Positions 53,573 through 63,050 of a stretch of 64,000 nt of DNA are shown here, piece by piece. The notes beneath the pieces were generated by a model, which was not told the origin of the DNA, made no database searches, and saw only the letters and a program-made list of their open reading frames with translations. The position numbers were made by a program, and so were the translations under genes. Positions within the stretch are counted from its first letter, which is position 1. Every line of letters starts with the position of its first letter. The DNA lies in assembly GCF_033807575.1 (NCBI RefSeq), contig NW_026907789.1, positions 496,001-560,000 of the forward strand, in the 5' to 3' direction. The DNA comes from Cydia pomonella. Its lineage: Eukaryota > Arthropoda > Insecta > Lepidoptera > Tortricidae.

Positions 53573-54097
53573 TTTTTAGGGTTCCGTAGCCAAATGGCAA
53601 AAAACGGAACCCTTATAGATTCGTCATGTCCGTCTGTCTGTCCGATTACGTCACAGCCACTTTTTCCAAAACTATAAGAGCTATACTGTTCAAACTTGGT
53701 AAGTAGATGTATTCTATGAACCGCATTAAGATGTTTACACGAAAATAGAAAAAAAAAACAATAAATTTTGGGGGCTCCCCATACTTAGAACTGAAACTCA
53801 AAAAATCTTTTTTCATCAAACCTATCTATGGATAGGTCTTTAAAAATGATATTGAGGTTTCTAATATCATTTTTTTCTGAACTGAATAGTTTGCGCGAGA
53901 GACACTTCCAAAGTGGTAAAATGTGTGCCCCCCCCCCCCCCCCGTAACTTCTAAAATAACAGAATGAAAAATCTAAAAAAGATATATGATATACGTTACC
54001 ATGCAAACTTCCACCGAAAATTGGTTTGAACGAGATCTAGTAAGTAGTTTTTTTTAATACGTCATAAAATTAAAAAAAAAAAAATTTTTTTCATCAA

Positions 54098-55728
54098 AAT
54101 ATTCGAAATCATGCTTAACTGCCATATAAGTCTGCAGGTGGCTGATCGCTTGCATCCCAGTCAGCACGGCTTCCGTAAGTCGCGATCTACAGTCACGAAT
54201 CTCGTTGCCCTTTCTGACTATGTCTGCAAGGAGATGGATGAGGGGCACCAGGTCGATGCTGCGTATTTCGACTTCAGTAAGGCATTCGACCTGGTCGACA
54301 ACGACATCATGCTGAGCAAACTGGCGCTGGCGGGCTTCACACCAAAGCTATTAGATTTCTTTGCTAGTTACATGTGTGGCAGGCAGCAGTACGTCAGGGT
54401 GGGTGGCTTCGAGTCTAGTGACTACTGTACGCTATCTGGTGTGAGTCAGGGCAGTACCCTGGGGCCCACTCTTTTTCTTCTTATGATTAACGACTTGCCT
54501 GACACAATCAGTACTGCTAATTGTCTCCTTTTCGCTGATGACCTGAAGCTGTTCCAAGGCATTCGTAGTATTAGCGACAGTGCAGCGTTGCAAGCTGATA
54601 TTGATGCTGCTGCCAGGTGGAGTGAGAGAAACCGACTTCCCTTTAATGTTAAAAAGTGTAAGGCGATAACTTTCTCGCGTAAACGTTCTGCTCTCCAAAC
54701 TGAGTACAACTTAGCGGGTTCCTCCTTGGAGAAAGTTAATGAAATTCGAGATCTGGGTTTAATATTAGACAGTAAATTTGACTTTCATTCGCATATTGTT
54801 AGTATTAGCAAGCAAGCCAGTAAAACCTTAGGATTTGTGATGAGAATATCCAAGCAATTTCACATTGGAGTGGCTAAAGTGCTCTATAACTCATACGTGC
54901 GCAGTAAGTTGGAGTATGGTGCGGTTGTCTGGGATCCATATGAGGCCAAGTATTCCCTAATGCTTGAAAAAATACAACGGAAATTTTCACGCTGGTTGTA
55001 TAAAAAAGCCTATGGATATTACCCGTACCTCTACCCTTCCATTTTTGTCTCGGGGATGGTTGGGCTTGACACGCTCGCATTGAGGCGGAAGTTGTTGCTC
55101 CTGGTGCACTATCTCTCAATCATTCACCACCAAGTTGATAGCCCAGAGGTGTTAGAGAAGATAGGGTTGTTGGTTCCTAGGAGGGTACCGCGGGATGTGG
55201 ACGGGGCGGTTGCTCCGCGCCGCCGGCCGTGTGTGTTGCTGCGGCCGTCCGCTCGAACGTGTTTCGCGAGGCACGCACCTACCACGCGTGCTTTATCATT
55301 GCTTCGTTTGATGCTCACTCGGCACGATGACGCTGACATGTTCGCCGATCGATTAGCACACTTGTGCAAAATTGGTAGAATATTTTTAAATTTTCATAAA
55401 TTTGATTGACTGACATTGTATAAGGTAATTATGTAATCTGTTTTGACATTTAATTTAATTTATTTTATTTATATTGTTTTACCATATTCCTGATTTTGAT
55501 TTTTATTTATTTTCTTGTTTTCTTAGAGTGTAAGTAAAATGACAATTTTAATTAGTTTTGACATTTTTATGCGCATGATTTTTATATTTTGGTATGTCTT
55601 TGATTCAGCTTTATTAATTTATTATTCTTGATAATTTATGTTTTCCTAGCATGTAAGTGAATTGGTCTGACACTGTAAACTTACATTGTATTTAATAAAT
55701 AAAAAAATAAAAATAAAAAATATAAAAA
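54098..55728 (+). mobile_element. 5'-truncated non-LTR retrotransposon insertion
   Basis: The boundaries come from the interrupted host repeat, whose uninterrupted sequence is seen at 48.35 kb. The element starts inside the RT domain, carries one long ORF, and has a 3' UTR of about 280 bp ending in an (AAATA)/(AAAAT)-rich tail. Polarity, truncation and tail are those of target-primed reverse transcription. A TSD beyond a few A's cannot be resolved because both flanks are A-rich. Confidence 0.9.
54111..55409 (+). CDS. Reverse transcriptase ORF fragment, 432 codons
   Basis: Open without a break. RT motifs in order: LHPSQHGFRKSRSTVTNL (residues 14-31), YFDFSKAFDLVD (52-63, catalytic Asp 54), SGVSQGSTLGPTLF (109-122), LLFADDLKLF (139-148, catalytic FADD), then NVKKCKAITF (179-188) and DLGLILDSKFDF. 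The thumb and connection region carries LYNSYVRSKLEYGAVVWDPY (residues 258-277). The C-terminus is Arg-rich (about 350-390). A full ORF2 would have an endonuclease and the first RT motifs upstream; these are absent, so the first Met is only the first in frame. It resembles the Jockey/CR1 superfamily. The intact frame argues for recent insertion. Confidence 0.9.
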   Translation: MLNCHISLQVADRLHPSQHGFRKSRSTVTNLVALSDYVCKEMDEGHQVDAAYFDFSKAFDLVDNDIMLSKLALAGFTPKLLDFFASYMCGRQQYVRVGGFESSDYCTLSGVSQGSTLGPTLFLLMINDLPDTISTANCLLFADDLKLFQGIRSISDSAALQADIDAAARWSERNRLPFNVKKCKAITFSRKRSALQTEYNLAGSSLEKVNEIRDLGLILDSKFDFHSHIVSISKQASKTLGFVMRISKQFHIGVAKVLYNSYVRSKLEYGAVVWDPYEAKYSLMLEKIQRKFSRWLYKKAYGYYPYLYPSIFVSGMVGLDTLALRRKLLLLVHYLSIIHHQVDSPEVLEKIGLLVPRRVPRDVDGAVAPRRRPCVLLRPSARTCFARHAPTTRALSLLRLMLTRHDDADMFADRLAHLCKIGRIFLNFHKFD

Positions 55729-55894
55729 ACCCATACGTGTGGGGTATCTAGGGATAGGTCTTCAAAAATTATATTTAGGTTTCTAATATCATTTTTTTCT
55801 GAACCAGATCTAGTAAGTAGTTTTTTTTAATACGTCATAAATGGTACCGAACCCTTCATGGGCGAGTCCGACTCGCACTTGGCCGCTTTTTTTT

Positions 55895-56035
55895 TGACAG
55901 TAATATTCCCAAAATTAGGTTCGTTTCACCCGTATAGTTGGTATATAGGTAGGTTCTGTTCATGATATAAAACTATGTACATACTTATAGGTATTAAGTG
56001 TTATGTGGAAAGGCGCAAATTTAAATAATTGGTCT
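55895..56035. other. Short unassigned spacer
   Basis: No repeat or coding pattern noticed between the split repeat and the next retrotransposon tail. Confidence 0.4.
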
Positions 56036-56180
56036 GAAACTCTAGGTCCACGGGGTCCAAGCGCGCACAAGTTTACTGCAGAAATCGCGAAGCGTCTGGT
56101 TGACGTAAACGGTGACCGACGAGCTGGCGGCTTCCTCGCACAACGAATCATCATTGCGAGGAGATGCCGCCAGCATATAT
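56036..56180 (+). mobile_element. Non-LTR retrotransposon 3' fragment (family A, copy 6)
   Basis: The plus-strand reading GPSAHKFTAEIAKRLVDVNG, RRAGGFLAQRI, then a change of frame near ATCATCATTGCGAGGAG. It starts at the same CTGAAACTCTAGGTCCACGG region where the inverted copies at 19.4 and 20.3 kb have their junction. Confidence 0.75.
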
Positions 56181-56210
56181 ACAGTAATATTATACAATAT
56201 ATCTATTACT

Positions 56211-56360
56211 ATTATTTTTTATGATAGAGGAGGCAAACGAGCAGACGGATCACCTGATGGTAAGCGATTACCGCCGCCCATGGACACCTGCAATACCAGA
56301 GGGGTTGTAAGTGCGTTGCCGGCGTTTAAGATGGGAGTACGCTCTTTTCTTGAAGGTTTG
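56211..56360 (+). repeat. Distant relative of the 'GGCAAAC' repeat
   Basis: GAGGCAAACGAGCAGACGGA, TCACCTGATGGTAAGCGATT, CCATGGACACCTGCAATACC, then GTGCGTTGCCGGC. The order matches the GTCGGTGGCAAAC family but the sequence is a separate subfamily. Confidence 0.72.
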
Positions 56361-56639
56361 GAGGTAAATAAAGAAGGTATTATGTTTTATATTATAAGTC
56401 TAACATTTATTGTGCCTTCGTAGATTTTAAATCTATTGAAATATTGAATCTGAGTGAATTGCAAAAAAAAAACATAGTTAAGGACCTGTAACTAGTCAAA
56501 AGTTAACTGATTCCATTGTCTTACGACGATTAAGCCATTACTATTTAAGTTATAAGCATTAAAGTTTATAAGCGTATGCGATAGACTCATTATACCTAAG
56601 TATGTATGAATTAGGTACAATAAATACAATTTACATGGT

Positions 56640-56868
56640 TAATTTTTGTAATACAAATAAATTAATCAAATATCAATTTCTGCGAACTGCCAAGGAGTGG
56701 AATGCCCTGCCCGAGTTTGTGTTTCCGCATGAGTACAATCTGGATCTCTTCAAGGCAAGAGTAAATAGGTATCTTGTAGGTAAGCGTGCTCCACCGTAGA
56801 CCGCATCATCACGTACCATCAGGTGAGATCGTGGACAAACGTCTGCCTATCCTCCATAAAAAAGTTAA
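56640..56868 (+). pseudogene. Non-LTR retrotransposon C-terminus and 3' UTR
   Basis: The last codons read TAKEWNALPEFVFPHEYNLD then LFKARVNRYLVGKRAPP and a stop at 56797-56799. 'WN.LP..VFP..YN...FK..V...L.G' is the standard end of many insect Jockey/CR1-type ORF2 proteins. A short UTR with CACGTACCATCAGGTGAGAT and CTGCCTATCC ends in an A-run. Confidence 0.82.
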
Positions 56869-56999
56869 GTTAAGACGACACAGTTCCTTAACTATAATTA
56901 AGTTAATATGTATTTTTTTTAATTCACTCATCTATCTTTAGTTTTCATTTTTATTTAAATTGCCCTGTTAGTACATAATATGTACCTATGCATGTTTGT
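56869..56999. other. Unassigned AT-rich spacer
   Basis: Nothing recognised. Confidence 0.4.
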
Positions 57000-57355
57000 G
57001 TGGGTCAAATCTTGGAAGCTAAATTTGACCCACTTCCCGATTTCCGATTGAGCTGAAACTTTGCATACAAATGTAAGTCGGGTGACAATGATATATTATG
57101 GTACCATCGAGCTGTTCTGATGATGGTGATAGGAGGTGGCCATGGGAACTCTGTGGTCAAAACCACGCAACCTAATTGTGTTTTGGGTTTTTAGAATTGT
57201 CTCGATCGTTGCATGTGGAAAGAAAAGTACAGTCAGCGATAAAAGCTTATACCAAAAATGAAATTTTTGACTAAAACTTATTGTATCTAACTTTAGTCAT
57301 TAGTGGTTATTTTTCTGTATCTTTTTTTTAGGTGTGCAATAAAGAATATTCTATA
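57000..57355 (+). repeat. SINE-like repeat, copy without the MITE
   Basis: Starts GTGGGTCAAATCTTGGAAGC, has the intact GCATACAAATGTAAGTCGGG region (the empty site of the 5.36-kb MITE), GGAGGTGGCCATGGGAACTC and GTACAGTCAGCGATAAAAGC, and ends GTGCAATAAAGAATATTC. Confidence 0.82.
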
Positions 57356-57830
57356 TATGTATCCAATTTACCTTCCCTCTAAATCCGAGTCGTATCGAGC
57401 AGTGAGCTCAGTCATATTTATATCCCCACGTGTGGTTAGAAGGATGTTTACTCGACTAATAATATACCACTATTGATTTGTAGGAAATTAGGATTTTGAT
57501 TCGATTATATAGGTAATCTATAATACAGCCTGTTTTGTTATCTTTTAGTCATATTCAACCTGTTGAAAAAGTACGTAAGTATAAACGATATATCCTACAA
57601 CTTCTTTTATAGAACCAATCTCAAAATTGTAAAAGATATAAGTCAATATTTTATTTTATTTCGAATCTCGAAATTCCATAGTAAAAACTGTTCTGTATAA
57701 CAAGACATCAAGACATCGGATTTTAGGGGGTAAAAAGTTTAGCTTGTAAGAACATAATTGCATTAAAAGTATATAATAAAACATAAAGAAATCGTGAGTG
57801 TCGTGGAACACTCGCTTGGACTGAAGTAAA
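57356..57830. other. No gene recognised
   Basis: AT-rich. The 101-codon minus-strand ORF at 57656-57961 is produced largely by the hairpin that follows and shows no domain. Confidence 0.4.
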
Positions 57831-57992
57831 GTATATGTAAAAAAACTTATGTAAGTCACCTGTTGTATGTAGTTGTGACGTGTTCGAATAGACATTTGTT
57901 TTGTCTGTGTGTGTCTTTTAAACATGTATTGTCTATTCAAACACGTCACAACTACATACAACAGGTGACTTACTTAAGTTTTTTACCTATAT
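57831..57992. mobile_element. Long hairpin with about 60-bp arms
   Basis: The left arm (57836-57895) includes TAAGTCACCTGTTGTATGTA then GTTGTGACGTGTTCGAATAG. The right arm (57929-57987) is its complement with three or four mismatches. Loop about 33 bp. It looks like a MITE, and a transcript would fold into a stable hairpin. Single copy in this window. Confidence 0.8.
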
Positions 57993-58324
57993 CATTGATA
58001 AACGTATTGTATTATTTATATAATTAACAAATACAAAAACTTGATACTGATTTAAACTTTTACGATTTTTACACGTAAAATTATACGCGATTAAGTTCCG
58101 TTTTTAATTTTACCAAAAACTTAATCGACAAAATAATGATTATCGAATCTGCTCACAAACTTTCACAAATCAGTTTAGAAATGCGACTTACAGGTAGGGA
58201 GAACAACCAAACATAAGAAAACATTTATGTACAAGCTGAAACTGATACTCTTAGCTCGCGCTTCACACTTGCTTAGTAAATTAAAATATGAAATTCAAAT
58301 GCAAAAAAAATACAAAAAGCAATA
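57993..58324. other. No gene recognised
   Basis: AT-rich, unassigned. Confidence 0.4.
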
Positions 58325-58410
58325 TCTGCATACACACGTCCCGGGTTCGAACCCGGATCGTCGCTGTTACATAGCGGCTGTTTGCCAACCGTGCCACTAT
58401 ACGATATACG
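58325..58410 (-). repeat. tRNA-like/SINE promoter remnant
   Basis: On the minus strand GTGGCACGGTTGGCAAACAG (A-box-like) and GGGTTCGAACCCGGGACG (perfect B box) are about 35 bp apart. No closing acceptor stem or convincing anticodon arm, so I do not call a tRNA gene. Confidence 0.45.
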
Positions 58411-58581
58411 TAAGTAGGTGAAATTAGGTTACTAATTCTTGAGAATGAATTCAAATAAGACTGGTCGTGACGGATTTTCGTGACGAAAAAAGTTCGATAA
58501 GGAAGTTCGTTCCAATAAAATATAAATTTTGAGAATCTAATAACAAAGAACATACTAGCTTTAAAATATCTGCTGATGAGT
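58411..58581. other. Unassigned spacer
   Basis: Nothing recognised. Confidence 0.4.
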
Positions 58582-58712
58582 CTTTTTTTTTTATACTACG
58601 TCGGTAGCAAACAAGCATACGGCCCACCTGATGGTAAGCGGTCCCCGTAGCCTAACTCCAGAGGAGTTACATGCGCGTTGCCGACCCTAAACCCGCCCCC
58701 CCTCGTTGAGTC
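58582..58712 (+). repeat. 'GTCGGTGGCAAAC' repeat, short copy
   Basis: ACTACGTCGGTAGCAAACAA, CACCTGATGGTAAGCGGTCC, then GTTACATGCGCGTTGCCGAC and CCCCCCTCGTTGAG. The 'TATGTACACCTGCA' block is deleted. Confidence 0.82.
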
Positions 58713-59150
58713 TCTCGAAACTCACCTACATATAGAATATCATCAGACATTTATCAGTTTCTATTCTAAAGGAAAACTTCCTGAGGAAATCAGCATACAT
58801 GTTCAAAGCTAGTTTATGCTTGCAAGATGGTTTTAATCCGTTTGATTTTCTACCTAAAAATAAACAAAATAAAGTCTATATTTAAAATATGCCGCCCGAC
58901 CATAAAGTGATGTTTGTAATATTGATTATATGATTTACAAGGAGGTCAAAAGGACGAGTTGAGCGAAAAGGATCGAGGAGGATTTTAAATGAATTATTTT
59001 ACTTTTTGATAGAAAGTATATTTATGTACAGATTTAAGAGAAAAGCTGTGAAGGATAATATTGAAGGAAGAATTTTAAATGTGTATATAAAGTCCCCAAT
59101 CAGATTGCACAGGATGAACAAAAAATAAGTTGTAATTTTCTTTTTACTGA
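58713..59150. other. No gene recognised
   Basis: AT-rich, unassigned. Confidence 0.4.
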
Positions 59151-59154
59151 CCTT

Positions 59155-59370
59155 TTTTTAGGCGATTTGAGTGTCCCAATACTGAATAAAGCCCTCTCCC
59201 CTTGATTTCCACGACTCCTGATTTGGTGTTTCCTCCAGCCAGTTATTGAGGAAGCTGTTCAGGTTATCCCGCTATCTCCCGACCACGCCCGTCTACCGGC
59301 ATCCACTTGGCTACGCTAGCCCACCTACCCGGATGCATGCGATAGACTTGACCAACTCATATTTTAAGGA
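59155..59370 (-). pseudogene. RTE-like retrotransposon C-terminus
   Basis: Minus-strand readings: VYRMHPGRWASVAKWMPVDG and, after a frameshift, NLNSFLNNWLEETPNQESWK then SRGEGFIQYWDTQIA and a stop at 59158-59160. The order mirrors the fragment at 11.24 kb (VCRMHPD ... GKAFAHQWDT) and the end at 9.26 kb (GEAFAQQWDTQIG). Confidence 0.82.
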
Positions 59371-60706
59371 TAATAAATATCTTTCACTTTAGTTAAATGA
59401 TTGTAGTTACATTAATAAAAATTATAAAATACGTGTAAGAAATTTTTTCGTAATAATTATTCGTTAACGTCGTTTTGGATCACGATCCAAAGATCACGAG
59501 ATTTTCTAGTAATCTGGGTTTTATAGTGAGTAAGATAGATAGCGCTATTCGTCACCGAGACATTTACAGATCTATAACCACAGCGACGGATCTATATAGC
59601 CATAGTTTAAATGCGGACATATTCCATATTCACGTGCTGAAATAGAGCAGAGCGAAAAGAGGAGAGTAAAGCGTTTCGGTTGTTAATGTTGAAGTGTTAT
59701 TTATCAGAATGTACTGACGTATGGTGCTATGGTAGTAGAATTACAGCTTAAGAGCTACTTTAGAAATAGTTAAAGAGTGATGCAAATATTTCCTAGGTAT
59801 ACATTCAGGAAGATGCTGGTCTTGTATTTGTCATGTTATTAATGTTAGATGTGACAAAACTACGCGTAAAACTACGCGTCATCGTGGATCACACGTACTA
59901 TTATATTGTTTTTTTTTCTTAGGTATATTGCTTGGTTACTGCTGAGAAGTCAACCATATGTCTAAACGTAAGTTTCGTAGTTATTAGGAACTCGATTCGT
60001 TTTGCCATATTCGTTTATAAGTCGCTCGTGCCCAGTGATCATTATAAAAAAGCTGCAATTTTATTTGGCATGTGAATGTATTATGTATACCAATAATGGC
60101 AAAAAAAGAACTAGAAAAAAATTAGAATACACATACATCCTGTACCTATAAAGCCTGTACATTTAAAGTGGGAACGAACTTTATCATTTCAACCCTATAG
60201 TGTGGCTTATTGTTGGACTTTTTTAAGCTTTGGAGCGCTATGTGAGTTTCCCAAAGATGTGCTACTTGTATCTATTAACTGTGTAACTGACAGTTAAACC
60301 TGTAATTATACCAATCCAGCCGTTAACGGTCCGTTTATGGCGGACGTTAAACGCGTTACGCGGAACCGGGCGTGTGAAATGCTAGGCTTTCTGAAATTTA
60401 TCCTTGCCACGCCCAGTGTACTAAATTTTGTACATATTTCGAAATTTATTTTGAATTAGTAAAACACAAAGTTTATTTATTTAAAACTTTTTTGCACAAA
60501 AGATAAACTTCATGTACAAAAGGCGAACTTAATGCCATGAGGCATTCTCTACCAGTCAACCTTAGGGCAAAGCAGAAAATATTGTAGGCGGTGCGTTTAA
60601 AACTAAAAGAAATTGTTATTGAAAGAATTAGAGTCCTAATACACATAAATTAATTATAAACTACTTAAATACATAAAGACACATACATATTACATAAATA
60701 AATATA
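59371..60706. other. No gene recognised
   Basis: 1.3 kb of unassigned AT-rich sequence with no shared repeats noticed. The GTTAACGGTCCGTTTATGGC stretch near 60320 is GC-richer but non-coding. Confidence 0.4.
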
Positions 60707-60912
60707 TTGAAATTTCTACAGATTATGTATTTCTGTTGCCGCTATAACAACAAATACAAAAAACAGAATAAAATAAATATTTATTTCCAATCTCGAGGTT
60801 CTCATCCAATCACCGAAGTTAAGCAACATCGGGCGGGGTCAGTACTTGGATGGGTGACCGTTTTTATCGGAAACCTTCCTGTGCGAGTCCGACTCGCACT
60901 TGGCCGATTTTT
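60707..60912 (+). repeat. Dispersed repeat containing a 5S-rRNA-derived block
   Basis: 60707-60780 repeats the second half of the element at 21.12-21.30 kb (CAGATTATGTATTTCTGTTG). 60797-60860 reads GGTTCTCATCCAATCACCGA, AGTTAAGCAACATCGGGCGG and GTACTTGGATGGGTGACCG, which I recognise as the internal-promoter half of insect 5S rRNA with a few changes. It ends GCGAGTCCGACTCGCACTTG, GCCG, the terminus shared with the 48-kb family. Not a functional 5S gene: the 5' and 3' stem-I strands are missing. Confidence 0.85.
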
Positions 60913-61254
60913 TTTTCTTTTGCCTTCAAGCAAACACGTTACTTTTAACACTGACATAGACATATCCGATCCATATCGTATATTTGAAGTATTTTATTGT
61001 TCGAATCCGGCCGTAAGTTACGAATTGTTTGTTTATATTATTTATCTCGTTTCGTTGACATTACTATAGTAAAATACATTTTGGGTCTAGCACTCAGACG
61101 ACTGGCAATATAAATAAACGGGACAAAATAAATTTATTTGTCAAAGAAATGAACGAGTGTCCCTCTGAAGTGGCCTTGACTTTTCATAATACTCTCTCAA
61201 TTTAATAGGCTTGTTTCGTATTATTGTAATATTATTAAATAAATGTCAATTGTA
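60913..61254. other. No gene recognised
   Basis: Unassigned; the 120-codon ORF starting at 60707 is the chance reading of the repeat above. Confidence 0.4.
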
Positions 61255-61600
61255 TTTTTTTATACTACGTCGGTGGCAAACAAGCATACGGCCCGCCTGA
61301 TGGTAAGCAGTCTCCGTCGCCTATGTACGCCTGCAACTCCAGAGAAGTTACATGCGCGTTGCCGACCCTAACCCCGCCCCCCCTCGTTGAGCTCTGGCAA
61401 CTTTACTCACCGGCAGGAACACAACACTATGAGTAGGGTCTAGTGTTATTTGGCTGCTGTTTTCTGTAAGGTGGAGGTACTTCCCCAGTTGGGCTCTGCT
61501 CTAGATCTGTAATGACATCCACTGGCTGTCCACACAAAGCGAGATGACATTCACAATGCCCATACCTCTCTTTTGGACGTAGTTTAAGGACGTACCCGGG
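61255..61600 (+). repeat. 'GTCGGTGGCAAAC' repeat, longest copy
   Basis: Covers the full set of blocks from TATACTACGTCGGTGGCAAA through CTCGTTGAGCTCTGGCAACT, GTACTTCCCCAGTTGGGCTC and AAAGCGAGATGACATTCACA to CTTTTGGACGTAGTTTAAGG. Best reference copy in this window. Confidence 0.88.
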
Positions 61601-62019
61601 TCCGGGTGTATGTTTGGATATTCGTTCCTCGATTACGCATCAGAGGTTACTACGAGTCTGAGGGTCAGACTGGATGACTTTTACAGCGATCAATCGAACA
61701 CATACTTAACAATTATTATATCCTGAGTTGGTCAACGTAGGCTGCTGCTGTTGCCTGATTCTTGGTACAGCGAAGCTGAGAACATCAACATTTGGCCGCC
61801 ATTTTGAATAAGTTCATTCCTGTCCTGTTTGATTTGTCACTGAACACATTAAATGTCGTTTTCCGGTTCGAGCGCCATCCTGATAGTCACGCCTTGCGAT
61901 TAATTCCTTAGTTTTTTGTTCATTTATATTGTTTAAAGTGTAATATCGACATTTTGAATACTTGAAAGCTAGTTTAAAATCTGTATCTCGTTACAATGCA
62001 ACGTCGGCCTTAATTTAGA
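61601..62019. other. No gene recognised
   Basis: Unassigned. CATTTGGCCGCCATTTTGAA near 61790 is repeat-like. Confidence 0.35.
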
Positions 62020-62088
62020 ACATTTAAATAAATAAATAAATATTATAGGACATTATTACACAAATTGACTAAGTCCCACAGTAAACTC
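62020..62088 (-). mobile_element. SINE family 1, 3' end fragment
   Basis: The (AAAT)n tail, then GGACATTATTACACAAATTG and ACTAAGTCCCACAGTAA: the minus-strand 3' end of the SINE, only about 50 bp away from a full plus-strand copy. Confidence 0.85.
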
Positions 62089-62139
62089 ATGCCGGTTCTA
62101 TGTGCTGGTCATATACGTAGTAATAATAGTTAAATAACC

Positions 62140-62396
62140 GACGACCGGTTTGGCCTAGTGGGTAGTGACCCTGCCTACGAAGCTGATGGTCCCGGGTTCA
62201 AATCCTGGTAAGGGAATTTATTCGTGTGATGAGCATGGATATTTGTTCCTGAGTCATGGGTGTTTTCTATGTATTTAAGTATTTATAAATATTTATATAT
62301 TATATATATCGTTGTCTCAGTACCCTCAACACAAGCCTTATTAAGCTTACTGTGGGACTTAGTCAATTTGTGTAATAATGTCCTATAATATTTACA
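62140..62396 (+). mobile_element. SINE family 1, full length
   Basis: The best preserved copy: GACGACCGGTTTGGCCTAGT (A-box region), TCCCGGGTTCAAATCCTGG (B box), GATGAGCATGGATATTTGTT, ending GTCCTATAATATTTA. Both internal promoter boxes are intact, so pol III transcription is conceivable. Confidence 0.9.
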
Positions 62397-62544
62397 AAAC
62401 TTATTTTTGTTCTATTTTGTTTGTTTTATAAGCTGAAGCTGTATAAAATACCCGTGTCAGGGTGTTGCAGTAAGTTCGATAACGCTTGTGGTGTGGGTAC
62501 CAGCAGAGTCTAGTATTGCTAAAGAAGACTAACAACTTTCTAGA

Positions 62545-62708
62545 CAGCCCGATTCGAACAATGCTTCTAAGTAGTCACAGCGTTACGATACCGATCTGTC
62601 AGTGTCAAAAATGACGTTTTTTGGCCAATCAGTCAATGTCACTTTTAACATTGACTGATCGGTATCGTATCGTAGTGAATTGTTATGAGTATAGTTCGAA
62701 GCAGGCCG
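62545..62708. mobile_element. Short relative of MITE B
   Basis: The ends CAGCCCGATTCGAACAATGC and (inverted) CGGCCTGCTTCGAACTATAC keep the GATTCGAA core. Inner arms ACGATACCGATCTGTCAGTG against CATTGACTGATCGGTATCGT pair. It differs in the body from the 257-308 bp copies, so it is a related family rather than a deletion. Confidence 0.7.
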
Positions 62709-63050
62709 TAAGTATTTATCTCGTATCTTTTCATTGATACCCGAGAGAGTGCAACTCGAGTTCGCTGTGATAATTAGGAGTGCGAGTTAAATTTCTAATT
62801 AAATTATAAGTTTGTTTCATACAGCATTGTTACTCGGAGTTTGATAAGTAATTGGAGTTTAGAAGTAAGGCTGAGTCTTATGTTTAAGCGGATTGATAAG
62901 GATGATTCCAATCACGTTGAATTCATATTTGATTATGAACGTCTTACACAATAATTTTTAAGAAAAAAAAAACCGACTTCAACGATAGACCGGTGAAAGA
63001 AAGATTATTATATTATATTAAAAAATGTCTTGAAAATCTAATTTACTTAA
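62709..63050. other. No gene; repeat-like AAAAAAACCGACTTCAAC
   Basis: AAGAAAAAAAAACCGACTTC at 62961 is a motif I associate with dispersed lepidopteran repeats that carry the tandem units downstream. Confidence 0.4.

Larger units (their letters stand above)
53573..55894 (-). repeat. 'GCGGCCAAGTGCGAG' dispersed repeat, split by a retrotransposon
   Basis: Inverted relative to 48.05 kb: starts TAGGGTTCCGTAGCCAAATG, ends GGGCGAGTCCGACTCGCACT, TGGCCGC. Two internal units are again present. One contains a 16-C run (53928-53943). The other is interrupted after TTTTTTCATCAAA (about 54097) and resumes with CCCATACGTGTGGGG (about 55729). The insert is the RT-bearing element. Confidence 0.88.

Noticed and set aside
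54432..55369. Minus-strand ORFs of 81-88 codons
   Set aside because: Shadows of the plus-strand RT ORF, which carries all the recognisable motifs.
57656..57961. 101-codon minus-strand ORF
   Set aside because: Mostly the left arm and loop of a hairpin MITE plus AT-rich flank; no domain.
60797..60860. Functional 5S rRNA gene
   Set aside because: Only about half of the gene is present, with substitutions, inside a dispersed repeat; both stem-I strands are missing.
60707..61069. 120-codon plus-strand ORF
   Set aside because: It reads through a dispersed repeat with a 5S-derived block; no protein feature.
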